From positions 571,670 through 635,669 of the forward strand of contig NZ_CP083985.1 of assembly GCF_020172665.1 (NCBI RefSeq): DNA of 64,000 nucleotides, given 5' to 3'. The translations under genes and the position numbers were made by a program. Numbering within the stretch: the first letter of the stretch is position 1; every line of letters starts with the position of its first letter. This document shows, piece after piece, positions 29,853 through 39,421 of the stretch. The notes below the pieces were generated by a model. It saw only the letters and a program-made list of their open reading frames with translations, was not told where the DNA came from and did not search any database. Origin of the DNA: [Mycobacterium] zoologicum (lineage in GTDB: Bacteria; Actinomycetota; Actinomycetes; Mycobacteriales; Mycobacteriaceae).

Positions 29853-30245
29853 GTGTCGCAGGATGACAATCTCGCCGCAGTGGTGTCCACCGCCGCGGCC
29901 GACATCGGCAGCTTCATTCGCGCCCAGCGTGAGGCTGCGCAGGTGTCCATGCGGCAGTTGGCCGACAAGGCCGGCGTCAGCAATCCTTACCTCAGCCAGA
30001 TCGAGCGTGGGCTGCGCAAACCTTCCGCTGACGTCCTCAACCAGATCGCCAAGGCCCTGCGGGTCTCTGCCGAAGTGCTCTACGTGCGAGCGGGAATCCT
30101 CGAGCCCGGCGAGAAGAGCGAGGTTCGTGATGCCGTCATCTCGGACATGGCGATCACGGAACGGCAAAAGCAAGTTCTGCTCGATATCTACAACTCCTTC
30201 ATCCAGCAGAACGAGGCCGACGATGAGGAGACGACAACTGACTGA
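29853..30245 (+). CDS. XRE-family transcriptional regulator (Rv0474-like)
   Basis: A 130-residue cytoplasmic regulator. Start GTG 29853 is preceded by GGAAGGGG. The HTH is at about 25-75 (MRQLADKAGVSNPYLSQIER, GLRKPSADVLNQIAKAL). The C-terminus is acidic. It lies 62 bp upstream of hbhA on the same strand, as in M. tuberculosis, and may regulate it or itself. Confidence 0.9.
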   Translation: MSQDDNLAAVVSTAAADIGSFIRAQREAAQVSMRQLADKAGVSNPYLSQIERGLRKPSADVLNQIAKALRVSAEVLYVRAGILEPGEKSEVRDAVISDMAITERQKQVLLDIYNSFIQQNEADDEETTTD

Positions 30246-30307
30246 TCCTCATCTGCGCCTCACCGCAGTTCACACCGGAATGATCCGCAACAAGAAAGGA
30301 AGCCACC

Positions 30308-30901
30308 ATGGCTGAGAACCCGACCATCGAAGAACTCAAGACCCCGCTGCTGGCCGCGCTCGGTGCCGCCGACCTGGCCCTGGCCACCGTGAACGACCTC
30401 GTCGCCAACCTGCGCGACCGTGCCGAGGACGCCCGCGAGGACGCCACCAGCCGGGTCGAGGAGAGCCGCGCTCGCCTGACCAAGCTGCAGGAGGAGCTGC
30501 CCGAGCAGTTCGCCGAGCTGCGTGAGCGCTTCACCGCCGACGAGCTGCGCAAGGCCGCCGAGGGCTACGTGGAGGCCGCCAGCGGTCGCTACAACGACCT
30601 GGTCGCCCGTGGCGAGGCCGCCCTGGAGCGGTTGCGCAGCCAGACCACCCTGGACGAGCAGGTTGAGGGCTACGTCGACCAGGCCGTGGAGTTGACCCAG
30701 GAAGTGCTGGGCAATGTGGCTTCGCAGACCCGCGAGGTCGGCGAGCGCGCCGCCAAGCTGGTCGGCATCGAGCTGCCCAAGAAGGAAGCCGTCGCCAAGG
30801 CCCCGGCCAAGAAGGCTCCGGCCAAGAAGGCTCCGGCCAAGGCCGCTGCCAAGAAGGCCCCGGCCAAGAAGGCTCCGGCCAAGAAGGTCACCCAGAAGTA
30901 A
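30308..30901 (+). CDS. hbhA: Heparin-binding hemagglutinin HbhA
   Basis: A 197-residue surface adhesin and lipid-associated protein. N-terminal [20 protein letters not shown] is followed by a coiled-coil of about residues 30-110 ([20 protein letters not shown]). The C-terminal 40 residues are Lys/Ala/Pro repeats ([11 protein letters not shown]), which bind heparan sulfate and are methylated in M. tuberculosis. No signal peptide, as usual. AAGGAAG site before ATG 30308. Confidence 0.95.
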   Translation: MAENPTIEELKTPLLAALGAADLALATVNDLVANLRDRAEDAREDATSRVEESRARLTKLQEELPEQFAELRERFTADELRKAAEGYVEAASGRYNDLVARGEAALERLRSQTTLDEQVEGYVDQAVELTQEVLGNVASQTREVGERAAKLVGIELPKKEAVAKAPAKKAPAKKAPAKAAAKKAPAKKAPAKKVTQK

Positions 30902-30943
30902 CGCAGTTCGACGCCAGGGACGGTAGCCGCCTAGGCTTGCAAC

Positions 30944-31225
30944 GTGATCGCTGCGAGCCTGGTGGTTATCGTCCTTGGCGTTTTAAAGATTGCCGTGTTC
31001 GCCACGGCGGTCTATGCATTCGTCCATGCGGCCATGCAACGTGCCGACGCCTACACCGCCGCCGACAAGCTGACCAAGCCGGTCTGGCTGGTGATCCTGG
31101 GCGTGTGCGGGTTGCTCGCGCTGATCTTTGATGTGATGGGTATGGCCATCGCGGCCTGCGCCGCCGGCGTCTATCTGGTCGACGTCCGGCCCAGACTGCT
31201 TGAGGTCCAGGGCAAATCCCACTAG
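30944..31225 (+). CDS. DUF2516 membrane protein (Rv0476-like)
   Basis: A 93-residue protein with two to three membrane helices (about 3-28 and 48-80) and a basic loop with [13 protein letters not shown]. The family is DUF2516; function unknown. GTG start; its stop at 31223-31225 touches the GTG of the next gene. Confidence 0.85.
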   Translation: MIAASLVVIVLGVLKIAVFATAVYAFVHAAMQRADAYTAADKLTKPVWLVILGVCGLLALIFDVMGMAIAACAAGVYLVDVRPRLLEVQGKSH

Positions 31226-31614
31226 TGCGCACGCTGTTTCTCGCCGCGGCGCTGGCAGGTGGTCTCGTGTTCGCGGCGCCGGCCACCGCCGCCGGCGACT
31301 TGGTCGACCACACCGAATGGGTGAGCTACAGCGGTCGGTCCAGCCTGCGGGTGTACCCGACCCCGGCTGCCCGGGACGCGGCCCTGCGCCTCGACGACGC
31401 CGGAGGCGAGCAGGCCTGGCGCGAAGTGCTCGCCGGTGCTCCCGAAGCAGACACCGCCGGAATGCGCGACCAATTCCTGTGTCATTGGAACTACGCCGAA
31501 TTCGCCCGGCCCGGCAAGACCAGCTGGAATCTGGAGCCGTGGCGACCGGTCGTCGACGGCACGATCATGCTCGAATCCGGGTGCAATCCCGGCGCCGCAG
31601 AGGAGGCCTTCTGA
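31225..31614 (+). CDS. Secreted DUF2599 protein (Rv0477-like)
   Basis: A 129-residue exported protein from a GTG that overlaps the upstream stop by one base. Signal peptide [22 protein letters not shown] with an ATA-A site near residue 23. Mature part matches DUF2599, with conserved Trp and Cys ([23 protein letters not shown]). The two cysteines may pair. Function unknown; co-transcribed with deoC by position. Confidence 0.87.
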   Translation: MRTLFLAAALAGGLVFAAPATAAGDLVDHTEWVSYSGRSSLRVYPTPAARDAALRLDDAGGEQAWREVLAGAPEADTAGMRDQFLCHWNYAEFARPGKTSWNLEPWRPVVDGTIMLESGCNPGAAEEAF

Positions 31615-32291
31615 TGCCCGGATGGGACCGCGACCAGGTGGCCAGACTGGTCGACCACACCCTGCTCAAGCCCGAAGCGACGACCGAGCAGGTCATCGCC
31701 GTCGTCGCCGAAGGCGCCGAACTCGGCGTCGCCGCGGTGTGCGTGTCACCGTCGGTGGTGGCTGTCGCCGCGGCCGCCAATCCCGCGGGTGTCCGGATCG
31801 CCGCGGTGGCGGGCTTTCCCTCCGGCAAGCACCTGCCGGCGGTCAAAGCGCAGGAGGCGGCGCTGGCCGTGGCGGCCGGGGCTGCCGAAATAGACATGGT
31901 GATCGACGTCGGCGCAGCCCTGGCAGGCGATTTCGCCGCAGTGGGCGCCGACATCGGCACCGTACGTGCCGCCGCGCCCGATGCCGTGCTCAAGGTGATC
32001 CTGGAGTCCGCCGCGCTGCTGGACCTGGGTGGGGAGGCGACCCTGGTCGCAGCCTGTCGGGCTGCCGAGGATGCCGGCGCTGATTTCGTCAAGACCTCCA
32101 CCGGATTTCACCCCAGCGGCGGGGCGAGCGTGCACGCGGTGACGCTGATGGCCGACACCGTCGATGGGCGGCTGGGGGTCAAGGCCAGCGGCGGGATCCG
32201 CAGTGCCGCAGACGCGTTGGCGATGCTGGAGGCCGGCGCGACCCGACTCGGTTTGTCCGGAACCCGGGCGGTACTGGACGGCTTGAGTTAA
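31614..32291 (+). CDS. deoC: Deoxyribose-phosphate aldolase
   Basis: A 225-residue class I aldolase that splits 2-deoxyribose-5-phosphate to glyceraldehyde-3-phosphate and acetaldehyde. Schiff-base Lys is in [23 protein letters not shown] and the phosphate-binding [13 protein letters not shown] are present. ATG overlaps the DUF2599 stop (TGATG), so the start is certain despite a longer open frame upstream. Confidence 0.94.
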   Translation: MPGWDRDQVARLVDHTLLKPEATTEQVIAVVAEGAELGVAAVCVSPSVVAVAAAANPAGVRIAAVAGFPSGKHLPAVKAQEAALAVAAGAAEIDMVIDVGAALAGDFAAVGADIGTVRAAAPDAVLKVILESAALLDLGGEATLVAACRAAEDAGADFVKTSTGFHPSGGASVHAVTLMADTVDGRLGVKASGGIRSAADALAMLEAGATRLGLSGTRAVLDGLS

Positions 32292-32301
32292 CCGACGCGC
32301 G

Positions 32302-33060
32302 TCACAGTGAGCTGAAGCACTGGCTCGACGACGATGCCGGGATGGTCGCGTTCTTCGTCGAAAACTTCACCACCACAGCCGAATCGGTGACTTCCGTGCT
32401 GTCGATGTGGATGCCCAGCGGCAGATCGTTGGTCACCTTGCCGGTGAGGCTGTCCAGGTTGCTCTGCACGGTGTCGGTGTCCAGGTCCTGGCCCAGCGCC
32501 TCCAGGTCGACGACCTGCAGATGAAGCCCGTTGTTCACGATCTGCGGTTTGACGACCGCCTTGTTGAGCAGGCCCTTGAGCTCCACGGTGCCCGCGCCCG
32601 GGTCAGTGGTGACCTTGCCGGTGACGATGCTGCCGATCACCGGGACCACATCCTGAATGGACTGCTTGATGCCGTCGGCCGGCCAGGTGATGGTGCCGTC
32701 GAGCGACCCGATGGTGCCCTTGGAGTCAGCGGTCTTCTCCACGTGGACGTCGCGGATGTCCAGATCCAGCTGCATGCCCTTGGCCTGCCGGATCTGGTTG
32801 CCCGCGGTCTGCACCGAGATGTGCGAGTAGTCACCCTGGAAGTACTGCGCCAGCACCGGCGGACTGGTGTCGAACGACACCGCCGCGCTGTCCTCGGCCT
32901 CGCACTTGACTGCGTCGGCGACCAGGCTTTCCGCCCGGTGCCGGGCGTACATTTCGCCGCCGAACATGCCGACCAGCGTCAGCACCAGTAACACGGTCAG
33001 CCCCAACAGGATTGCCGGAACGCCGGAGAACCGATGTGCGGGAGATCCGGGAGTGCTCAT
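32302..33060 (-). CDS. DUF2993 (LmeA-family) membrane-anchored protein, second copy
   Basis: A 252-residue protein. Start ATG 33060; sequence upstream in frame belongs to the intergenic gap and neighbour. A single N-terminal membrane anchor lies at about residues 13-34. The rest is an extracytoplasmic DUF2993 domain with TITWPADGIKQSIQ and NNGLHLQVVDLEALGQ. Members include LmeA, linked to lipomannan elongation. It is a paralogue of the upstream gene, with the same layout and motifs, and follows it by 10 bp. Confidence 0.85.
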   Translation of the reverse strand: MSTPGSPAHRFSGVPAILLGLTVLLVLTLVGMFGGEMYARHRAESLVADAVKCEAEDSAAVSFDTSPPVLAQYFQGDYSHISVQTAGNQIRQAKGMQLDLDIRDVHVEKTADSKGTIGSLDGTITWPADGIKQSIQDVVPVIGSIVTGKVTTDPGAGTVELKGLLNKAVVKPQIVNNGLHLQVVDLEALGQDLDTDTVQSNLDSLTGKVTNDLPLGIHIDSTEVTDSAVVVKFSTKNATIPASSSSQCFSSL

Positions 33061-33070
33061 CCCGTTCAGG

Positions 33071-34099
33071 CTACAGGTTGGCGAAGCAGGGGTCGTCCGA
33101 GCGCGGGATGGAGGCGTTGTGCGTGGAGAACCGGGCCACCACACCGGTGTCGGTGACCTCGATGCTGTCCGCGCGCAGGCCGAGCGGATATTTCTTGGTC
33201 AACGCCTGAGCGAAGCGGTCCAGCTCGGGCTGCAGGGTCTCCCGCGGCAGCGTCAGGGCGCCCAGGCCGGTGAGCTTCTGCACCTGCAGTGACAGGGCGC
33301 CGTTGACCACCTCCGGCTTGACCACCACGGACGCCAGGCCGAACGCGCCGCCCAGCTCGACGGTGCCGTCGTGGGCATTGGTCCTCAGGTCCGAGACCAG
33401 GTTGCCCAGGATCGGCACCATCGACTGCACCGTCTCTTTGATGCCGGCGGCCGGCCAGGTCAGGGTGGCGTTCAGAGTGCCGATGGTGCCCTTGCTGTCA
33501 CCGGTGCCGTGCAGGTCGACGTCGCTGATGCTCAGGTCGGCCTTCATCTGCTGGGCGTCTTTGACCTGGTGTCCCGCTGTGCTGATCGAGATGTTGGTGT
33601 AGTTGCCGCGGAAGTGCTGCCACAGGAACGGCGGGGCCACCCCGAAGGACACGCTGGCCTTGTCGTGCACCACGCACTCGGTCGCCTTGGCCACCTTGTT
33701 GTCGGCGATCCGTCGCGCGATCAACTCGGCCCCGATCAGACCGGCCAGCGCCAGCGCGATCACGGTGATGAGGATCAGCGCGCACGCCAACGGGTCGCGC
33801 AGCATCCCGGCCGGCCGGTGCCGGGGTGCGGGGGTCCGGATCACCGTGGTGGGCGGCTCGCCGGGCGGGGGCGCCGACGGCGGACCGGCCGGCGGCATGG
33901 GCAGCGGGCCGGTCGGGGCGCTGGGCGCGCTGGGCATCCGGGTGGTGGCCGCTTCGCGACTGCCGACCGGCATCTGCCGGGTCGCCGACGCGGACGGTTC
34001 CGGGAGATTCGGCGGTGCGTGCTCGATGGGGGGTTCGGGCTGGCCTCCGGGGCGGGCCCAGGGCGACTCGCCGTGGGGAGTTCCGGGCGGATTGCTCAT
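33071..34099 (-). CDS. DUF2993 membrane protein (Rv0479c-like)
   Basis: A 342-residue protein. Residues 1-95 are a disordered Pro-rich cytoplasmic tail. One membrane helix follows (about 105-125, LACALILITVIALALAGLIG), then a DUF2993 extracytoplasmic domain with TLTWPAAGIKETVQ and NGALSLQVQKLTGLGALTLP. ATG overlaps the nitrilase stop (ATGA), so the three minus-strand genes form one operon. Lipid-binding cell-envelope role likely, not proven. Confidence 0.87.
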   Translation of the reverse strand: MSNPPGTPHGESPWARPGGQPEPPIEHAPPNLPEPSASATRQMPVGSREAATTRMPSAPSAPTGPLPMPPAGPPSAPPPGEPPTTVIRTPAPRHRPAGMLRDPLACALILITVIALALAGLIGAELIARRIADNKVAKATECVVHDKASVSFGVAPPFLWQHFRGNYTNISISTAGHQVKDAQQMKADLSISDVDLHGTGDSKGTIGTLNATLTWPAAGIKETVQSMVPILGNLVSDLRTNAHDGTVELGGAFGLASVVVKPEVVNGALSLQVQKLTGLGALTLPRETLQPELDRFAQALTKKYPLGLRADSIEVTDTGVVARFSTHNASIPRSDDPCFANL

Positions 34100-34911
34100 C
34101 CGCGCGATTCTGCCTTACCGACCTGAACGAAGTCCGCGCGATTGCTCAACACGGCCAGCGTCCGGCGGGCGGCGGCGACGGCGTCCAGGTCGAGATCGCA
34201 GACCACCAGCTCGGGTGCGGCACCGGCCGCGGCGACCACCTCACCCCACGGGGAGGCGACCACGCTGTGCCCGATGCCGGTCGGTGCGCCGGTGGAATCC
34301 GCGCCCCCGGGGTCGGCTTGACCGACGGCGGCGACATAGCTGGTCGAGTCCAGGGCCCGTGCCCGGGCCAGCAGTTCCCACTGCGACAGCTTGCCGGGTC
34401 CGGCACCCCACGAGGCGCAGACCGCGATCAGTGCTGCGCCGCGGTCGGCCAGCTCGGTGTACAGCGCCGGGAACCGGATGTCGTAGCAGGTCGACAACCC
34501 GACACCGACTCCATCGACATCGATCACCACAGGCTCGAATCCCGGTGCGACCGTGCGTGATTCGGCGAAACCGAAGGCGTCGTAGAGGTGGACTTTGTGG
34601 TAGTGCGTGTCGGTGCCGGGACCGGTCGCCAACAGGGTGTTTCGGACCCTCCCGTCGTCGGCGGGGGTGAACATTCCCGCGACGACGGTGACTCCGGCCC
34701 GCGCGGCGATCTCCCGCACGGCGGTGGCCCACGGGCCGTCGAGCGGTTCGGCGACCGGGCCCAGCGGTACCCCGAACCGGCACATGGTCGCCTCGGGGAA
34801 CAGCACCAACGTCGCGCCCTGGTCGGCGGCACGCGCGGTGGCCTCGGCCACCAGTTTCAGGTTGGCGGCCGGGTCGGTGCTGCTGAGTATTTGCGCACAC
34901 GCAAGACGCAT
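34096..34911 (-). CDS. Carbon-nitrogen hydrolase (nitrilase superfamily; Rv0480c-like)
   Basis: A 271-residue amidase-like enzyme. The Glu-Lys-Cys triad is visible: Glu in VLFPEATMCRFG, Lys in HYHKVHLYDAFG, Cys in GLSTCYDIRFPALY. Related enzymes hydrolyse omega-amides such as deaminated glutathione; exact substrate unknown. Stop overlaps the DUF2993 start by 4 bp. It starts 10 bp after the YoeB stop. Confidence 0.92.
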   Translation of the reverse strand: MRLACAQILSSTDPAANLKLVAEATARAADQGATLVLFPEATMCRFGVPLGPVAEPLDGPWATAVREIAARAGVTVVAGMFTPADDGRVRNTLLATGPGTDTHYHKVHLYDAFGFAESRTVAPGFEPVVIDVDGVGVGLSTCYDIRFPALYTELADRGAALIAVCASWGAGPGKLSQWELLARARALDSTSYVAAVGQADPGGADSTGAPTGIGHSVVASPWGEVVAAAGAAPELVVCDLDLDAVAAARRTLAVLSNRADFVQVGKAESRG

Positions 34912-34920
34912 TGGTCCAGA

Positions 34921-35178
34921 TTAGTAGTGGTATCGGGCTTTCAGGATCTTGACCTCGTGATCGTCTGCCCGGTACACCAACCGATGTTCGTCGCTTATCC
35001 GCCGTGACCAGTACCCGGACAGTTCTCCCTTGAGGGGTTCCGGTTTCCCGATTCCGGTGAACGGGTCGCGCTGGATCTCGCCGATGAGCCGGGTGATCCG
35101 GCGGGCCGTCCTCCGATCGGACGCCAGCCAGAACAAGAAGTCGTCCCAGGCGTCGGGATCGATGTGGATGCTCCTCAC
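34921..35178 (-). CDS. yoeB: YoeB/RelK-type mRNA interferase toxin
   Basis: An 85-residue type II toxin. Catalytic residues of YoeB are present: Glu in [17 protein letters not shown], Arg in DEHRLVYR, and the C-terminal His-Tyr in ARYHY. The ribosome-dependent endoribonuclease is blocked by YefM. Its start overlaps the antitoxin stop by 4 bp. Inserted between the Rv0480c- and Rv0481c-like genes. Confidence 0.95.
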   Translation of the reverse strand: MRSIHIDPDAWDDFLFWLASDRRTARRITRLIGEIQRDPFTGIGKPEPLKGELSGYWSRRISDEHRLVYRADDHEVKILKARYHY

Positions 35179-35450
35179 TCCTGGCCGCCGGCCATCTCCT
35201 GGAGCTCGTCGATGGACATGGTGGGGCCGGGACTGCCGGCTTTGTCACGGGCGACGGCTGCCATGAGCCGGCGGGCATTCTCGGGCGACCGCAACAGGTA
35301 GACCGTCTCCTGCCACGAGTCGTAGTCGGCGGCCGACATGAGCACCGCGTCACCTGCCCTGGAGCTGATGCGCACCGGTTCATGGTCGGTGTTGACCTGT
35401 TCGAGGAGCGGGAAGAGACGCTGACGCGCTTCGCTGGCACTGATCGTCAT
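35175..35450 (-). CDS. yefM: YefM/Phd-type antitoxin
   Basis: A 91-residue antitoxin starting [20 protein letters not shown], typical of YefM/Phd. [20 protein letters not shown] completes the DNA-binding domain. The acidic, flexible C-terminus binds YoeB. ATG 35450 is preferred: a longer frame from GTG 35489 would begin inside the operator palindrome. Confidence 0.94.
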   Translation of the reverse strand: MTISASEARQRLFPLLEQVNTDHEPVRISSRAGDAVLMSAADYDSWQETVYLLRSPENARRLMAAVARDKAGSPGPTMSIDELQEMAGGQE

Positions 35451-35468
35451 GAGCGCCGCACCCTCCGT

Positions 35469-35511
35469 CGTACCAAAATCCCGTACCAATATCGTACGAT
35501 AATTCTGTACC
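35469..35511. promoter_or_regulatory. Operator/promoter region of yefM-yoeB
   Basis: TATCGTACGATA (35490-35501) is a 12-bp perfect palindrome with GTACC repeats at 35470, 35483 and 35507. YefM complexes bind GTAC-centred palindromes (TGTACA type) and autorepress. Role inferred from position directly upstream of yefM. Confidence 0.65.
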
Positions 35512-35526
35512 AGAAGGGGATTCTCC

Positions 35527-36033
35527 CTACTCGGCCCGCGCCAGCCAAGTCGACGTGAACCGCTGCTCGGTCGTCATCAACTCGGCCAGCTGCGTGCCGA
35601 TGAAGTTCTCGATCTTGCCGCCCACCAGCGGGATGTCGACCTTAACCGTCGCGGTCAGCCGGAGCTCGCAGCCGGAGCCGGCCGGCTCCAGCACCGCGTC
35701 GCCGGACAGCTTCGCCGGGGCGCCGACGATCTTGCCGGTGACCTCGGCGCGGGCCTTCCCGTCCCGGATCGGATGCCAGACCTCGTGACGGGCCGTGTCC
35801 AGGTCGCCGGGGTGGAACTGCGCGGCCAGCGCCGGCAGCTTGTCGCGATGAATCCCCTGCGTCGTGCTGATGTCGATGCTGCCGTCGGCGTTGACGGTCA
35901 GCGTATCCAGCGCGACGGTGTCGGCTCCCGAATCCGCCAGCCGGGCCAGCCAATACCGCTCGTCGGCGAATGCGGCATACACCTGCTCGACGCTGGCCTG
36001 GTAGCGCTCGGACAGCGTGAATGTACGCGGCAT
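35527..36033 (-). CDS. DUF2505 (SRPBCC-like) protein (Rv0481c-like)
   Basis: A 168-residue protein of the START/SRPBCC fold: opening TFTLSERYQASVEQVYAAFA, GKIVGAPAKLSGDAVLEP, and a C-terminal helix with GGKIENFIGTQLAELM. It probably binds a hydrophobic ligand. Divergent from murB by 26 bp, as in M. tuberculosis. Confidence 0.88.
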   Translation of the reverse strand: MPRTFTLSERYQASVEQVYAAFADERYWLARLADSGADTVALDTLTVNADGSIDISTTQGIHRDKLPALAAQFHPGDLDTARHEVWHPIRDGKARAEVTGKIVGAPAKLSGDAVLEPAGSGCELRLTATVKVDIPLVGGKIENFIGTQLAELMTTEQRFTSTWLARAE

Positions 36034-36059
36034 AGCTGGTCAGGCTACCGTTACCGGCC

Positions 36060-37115
36060 GTGGCCAGTTCCGAGTTCGCGGGCGCGCGTGTCGCCGAGTC
36101 CGTACCGCTGGCGCCGCTGACCACGCTGCGAGTCGGGCCGGTCGCCCGGCGCGTCATCACCTGTGTCAACACCGAACAGATCGTGGCTACGCTGGGCGAA
36201 CTCGACGGCACCGATCCGACGCTGGTGCTCGCCGGCGGCTCCAACGTCGTGATCGCCGACGACCTGACCGACCTGACCGTGGTCCGCCTCGCCAGCAATG
36301 CCGTCGAGATCGACGGCAACCTGCTGCGCGCCCAGGCCGGCGCCGTCTGGGATGACGTGGTGGCTCAGGCGGTGGCCTCCGGTCTGGGTGGCCTGGAATG
36401 CCTGTCTGGCATCCCCGGCTCGGCCGGCGCCACCCCCGTGCAGAACGTCGGGGCCTATGGCGCGGAGATCGCCGACACCGTGACCAGGGTGCTGCTGTGG
36501 GACCGGCGCACCGGTGACGTGCGCTGGACGCCGGCCGCGGAGTTGAACTTCGGCTACCGCACCAGCGTGCTGAAGCACTCGGATGCCGCGGTGGTGTTGG
36601 AGGTGGAGTTCGCGCTGGATGCGGCCGGGCGCAGCGCGCCGCTGCGCTACGGCGAGTTGGCCACCGCACTCAATGCCTCCGACGGGCAGCGCGTCGACCC
36701 GGCGACGGTGCGCGCCGAGGTGCTCACGTTGCGGGCCACCAAGGGCATGGTGCTCGACACGGAAGACCACGACACCTGGAGCGTCGGCTCGTTCTTCACC
36801 AATCCGGTTGTGCCACAAGATGTCTATTCCGACATAGCGGATCGGACACCCGGATCCGTGCCGCACTGGGACGCCCCCGGCGGGGTGAAACTGGCGGCGG
36901 GCTGGCTGGTGGAGCGGGCCGGCTTCGGCAAGGGCTATCCGGGTCGGGACGCGCCGGCGAGCCTGTCCACCAAACATGCGTTGGCGCTGACCAACCGGGG
37001 CACGGCCACCAGTGCCGACGTGCTGGAGCTGGCACGCACCGTGCGCGACGGCGTGCAGGCTGCGTTCGGGATCGTGCTGCACCCCGAGCCGGTGCTGGTG
37101 GGCTGCGCCATCTGA
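36060..37115 (+). CDS. murB: UDP-N-acetylenolpyruvoylglucosamine reductase
   Basis: A 351-residue FAD enzyme of peptidoglycan precursor synthesis; reduces UDP-GlcNAc-enolpyruvate to UDP-MurNAc. FAD-binding [17 protein letters not shown] is near residue 58; [19 protein letters not shown] and the catalytic Ser in [10 protein letters not shown] are present. GTG start. Type I MurB with C-terminal domain. Confidence 0.94.
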   Translation: MASSEFAGARVAESVPLAPLTTLRVGPVARRVITCVNTEQIVATLGELDGTDPTLVLAGGSNVVIADDLTDLTVVRLASNAVEIDGNLLRAQAGAVWDDVVAQAVASGLGGLECLSGIPGSAGATPVQNVGAYGAEIADTVTRVLLWDRRTGDVRWTPAAELNFGYRTSVLKHSDAAVVLEVEFALDAAGRSAPLRYGELATALNASDGQRVDPATVRAEVLTLRATKGMVLDTEDHDTWSVGSFFTNPVVPQDVYSDIADRTPGSVPHWDAPGGVKLAAGWLVERAGFGKGYPGRDAPASLSTKHALALTNRGTATSADVLELARTVRDGVQAAFGIVLHPEPVLVGCAI

Positions 37116-37175
37116 CCGGGCCCGGTAACCGACATCGCAGGTGGTCAGGCGGCGTGGCCGGTATCTTGGGATGCC

Positions 37176-38477
37176 GTGAACCTCAACCGGCGGCGGGCCC
37201 TGGCGGCGCTGGCCGCCGGGGTGTTGGCGCCGAGTGCGCTGGCGGGGTGTTTCCGCCGGGGCGGCCAGGGCACCGCCGCCGCGCCGCAGCCCTCGCCCAC
37301 CCTGACCTTTCAGCCGGCTTCGGATGACGCGAACGACGTGCTGCCCACCGTCGTGGTCGGTGTCGAGGTCTCCGACGGCTGGTTCCAGCGGGCGGCCCTG
37401 ACCAGCCCGGCCGGCAAGGTGCTCAGCGGAACGTTCAACCGGGAACGCACCCGCTACACCATCACCGAGCCGCTGGGCTACGGCGCCGTCTACACCTGGA
37501 GCGGGTCGGTGGTGGGCCACGACGGTAAGGCGGTGCCGGTGGAGGGCAAGGTCACCACCGTCACCCCGACGGCCGTCATCGACGGGGGCTTCCAGCTGGC
37601 CGACGGGCAGACCGTCGGCGTCGCCGCCCCGGTGATCCTGCAGTTCAACGGGCCGATCAGCGACAAGGCCGCCGTGGAGCGGGCCTTGACCATCACCACC
37701 GAGCCGGCGGTCGAGGGCAGCTGGGCCTGGCTGCCCGACGAGGTGCAGGGCGCCCGGGTGCACTGGCGGAGCCGCGACTACTTCCCGGCCGGCGCCACCG
37801 TCAGCGTCGCCGCCAAGCTGTACGGCCTGGCGGTCGGCGACGGGGCCTACGGCGCCCAGGACATGTCCCTGGACTTCTCGATCGGGCGCCGCCAGGTGGT
37901 CAAGGCCGAAGTTTCCTCGCACCGCATCCAGGTGATCCGCGACGAGGGGGTGATCATGGACTTCCCGTGCAGCTACGGCCAGGCCGACAAGGCCCGCAAC
38001 ATCACCCGCAACGGCGTGCACGTGGTCACCGAGAAGTACGCCGACTTCTACATGTCCAACCCGGCCGCCGGCTACAGCAACATCCACGAGCGCTGGGCGG
38101 TGCGGATCTCCAACAACGGCGAGTTCATTCACGCCAACCCGAACAGTGCCAGCGCGCAGGGCAACACCAACGTCACCAACGGCTGCATCAATCTGTCCAC
38201 CGGCGACGCCGAGCAGTACTTCTACAGCGCGATCTACGGTGACCCGGTCGAAGTGACCGGCAGCTCCATCCAGCTGTCCTACTCCGACGGCGACATCTGG
38301 GACTGGGCGGTGGACTGGGACACCTGGGTGTCCATGTCGGCGTTGAAGGAGGATTCGTCGGCTCCGGAGAGGGCCTCGCTGCCCAGCGTGGCGCCGGCCA
38401 CTCCGACCGATGCGCCGACGCTGTCCGGGACGCCCACGACGACGACCCCGGCGCCTAGTCCTGCACCTGGCGGCTAG
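37176..38477 (+). CDS. lprQ: L,D-transpeptidase lipoprotein (LprQ/LdtMt5-like, Rv0483)
   Basis: A 433-residue cell-wall cross-linking enzyme. N-terminal [20 protein letters not shown] ends in a lipobox LAGC at about residue 24. Bacterial Ig-like domains span about 55-270. The YkuD catalytic motif is [19 protein letters not shown](I)N, with the nucleophilic Cys near residue 337. C-terminus is Thr/Pro/Ala-rich. Forms 3-3 peptidoglycan links. Its 3' end overlaps the convergent SDR by 23 bp. Confidence 0.92.
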   Translation: MNLNRRRALAALAAGVLAPSALAGCFRRGGQGTAAAPQPSPTLTFQPASDDANDVLPTVVVGVEVSDGWFQRAALTSPAGKVLSGTFNRERTRYTITEPLGYGAVYTWSGSVVGHDGKAVPVEGKVTTVTPTAVIDGGFQLADGQTVGVAAPVILQFNGPISDKAAVERALTITTEPAVEGSWAWLPDEVQGARVHWRSRDYFPAGATVSVAAKLYGLAVGDGAYGAQDMSLDFSIGRRQVVKAEVSSHRIQVIRDEGVIMDFPCSYGQADKARNITRNGVHVVTEKYADFYMSNPAAGYSNIHERWAVRISNNGEFIHANPNSASAQGNTNVTNGCINLSTGDAEQYFYSAIYGDPVEVTGSSIQLSYSDGDIWDWAVDWDTWVSMSALKEDSSAPERASLPSVAPATPTDAPTLSGTPTTTTPAPSPAPGG

Positions 38478-39213
38478 CCCGCGTCGCGGAAGCCTGATCC
38501 CGCGGGCGGATCACGATCTGGTCCAGGTCGACGTGCGGGGGCCGGGACGCCACGAAACCGATCACCTCGGCGATGTCGGCTGCGGTCAGCGGGGTCAGTC
38601 CGTCGTACACCGCGTCGGCGCGTTCCCGGTCACCGTCGAACCGCACCAGGGAGAATTCGGTGTCCACCATGCCCGGCGCAATCTCGGTGAGCCGCACCGG
38701 TTTTCCCAGCAGCTCGCCGCGCAGTGTGCGGTGCAGTGCGCTCTGGGCGTGCTTGGCCGAGGTGTAGCCGGCGCCGCCGTCGTAGATCTCGAAGGCCGCG
38801 ATCGAGGTCACGGTGACCACCAGGCCGTCGCCGGAGGCCACCAATTTGGGCAGCAGTGCCCGGGTCACCTGCAGCGTGCCAAGCACATTGGTCTCCCACA
38901 TCCACCGCCAGTGCTCGAGGTCCGCGGCATCGACGTTCGCCAGGCCCTTGGCCCCACCGGCGTTGTTGACCAGAACATGCACCGGACCGGGGCAGGCCTG
39001 TGCCAGCGCGTCGACGGCGGCCGGGTCGGTGACGTCGGCTACCACCGGGGTGCCGCCGATGTCCGTTGCCAGTGCCGCGATCCGGTCTGCGCGACGGGCC
39101 GCGACGACGACGTGAAAGCCTTGTGCGGCAAGGGTTCTGGCGGTCGCCTCGCCGATGCCTGAGCTGGCGCCGGTGACGACTGCGGTGCGCTGTTCTGGCG
39201 CAGTTGTGATCAT
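38455..39213 (-). CDS. Short-chain dehydrogenase/reductase (Rv0484c-like)
   Basis: A 252-residue classical SDR. Cofactor motif [18 protein letters not shown] at residues 12-29, NNAG in [14 protein letters not shown], and the catalytic Tyr-Lys in [12 protein letters not shown]. Start ATG 39213 gives the normal N-terminus; the frame continues upstream over the divergent region as noise. Substrate unknown. Confidence 0.9.
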   Translation of the reverse strand: MITTAPEQRTAVVTGASSGIGEATARTLAAQGFHVVVAARRADRIAALATDIGGTPVVADVTDPAAVDALAQACPGPVHVLVNNAGGAKGLANVDAADLEHWRWMWETNVLGTLQVTRALLPKLVASGDGLVVTVTSIAAFEIYDGGAGYTSAKHAQSALHRTLRGELLGKPVRLTEIAPGMVDTEFSLVRFDGDRERADAVYDGLTPLTAADIAEVIGFVASRPPHVDLDQIVIRPRDQASATRASRQVQD

Positions 39214-39236
39214 CGACCCAACATTAGTGACTGTGC

Positions 39237-39242
39237 TACATT
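39237..39242 (+). promoter_or_regulatory. -10 element for the leaderless polycysteine uORF
   Basis: TACATT fits the mycobacterial TANNNT -10 pattern. It ends 8 bp before ATG 39251, so transcription would start at the A of the ATG, giving a leaderless message. No clear -35. Confidence 0.5.
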
Positions 39243-39250
39243 GCTGGGTT

Positions 39251-39334
39251 ATGTACCGCAGTGCCCGCAATCTGATGGCGGTCCGTCTGGCCGCCGACGG
39301 CGCGTGTTGTCGCCACGCATGTTGCTGCGCCTGA
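39251..39334 (+). CDS. Leaderless polycysteine leader peptide (uORF) upstream of Rv0485-mshA operon
   Basis: A 27-codon frame starting ATG, ending with CCRHACCCA then TGA: five cysteines in its last nine residues. A -10-like TACATT is placed for a leaderless start. It ends 87 bp before the ROK regulator, which is followed by mshA, whose pathway consumes cysteine. Leaderless polycysteine short ORFs acting as cysteine-responsive attenuators are known in mycobacteria. Conservation here is not checked; the role is inference. No strong terminator hairpin is seen between it and 39422. Confidence 0.62.
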   Translation: MYRSARNLMAVRLAADGACCRHACCCA

Positions 39335-39421
39335 CCCGCTACGAATAACTCCTTCGAGTGTCCGCGGGTCGCAGGTGGAGCCCAGCCCCCATCCGGATTC
39401 TGCAGACTAGGACGGCACAGC

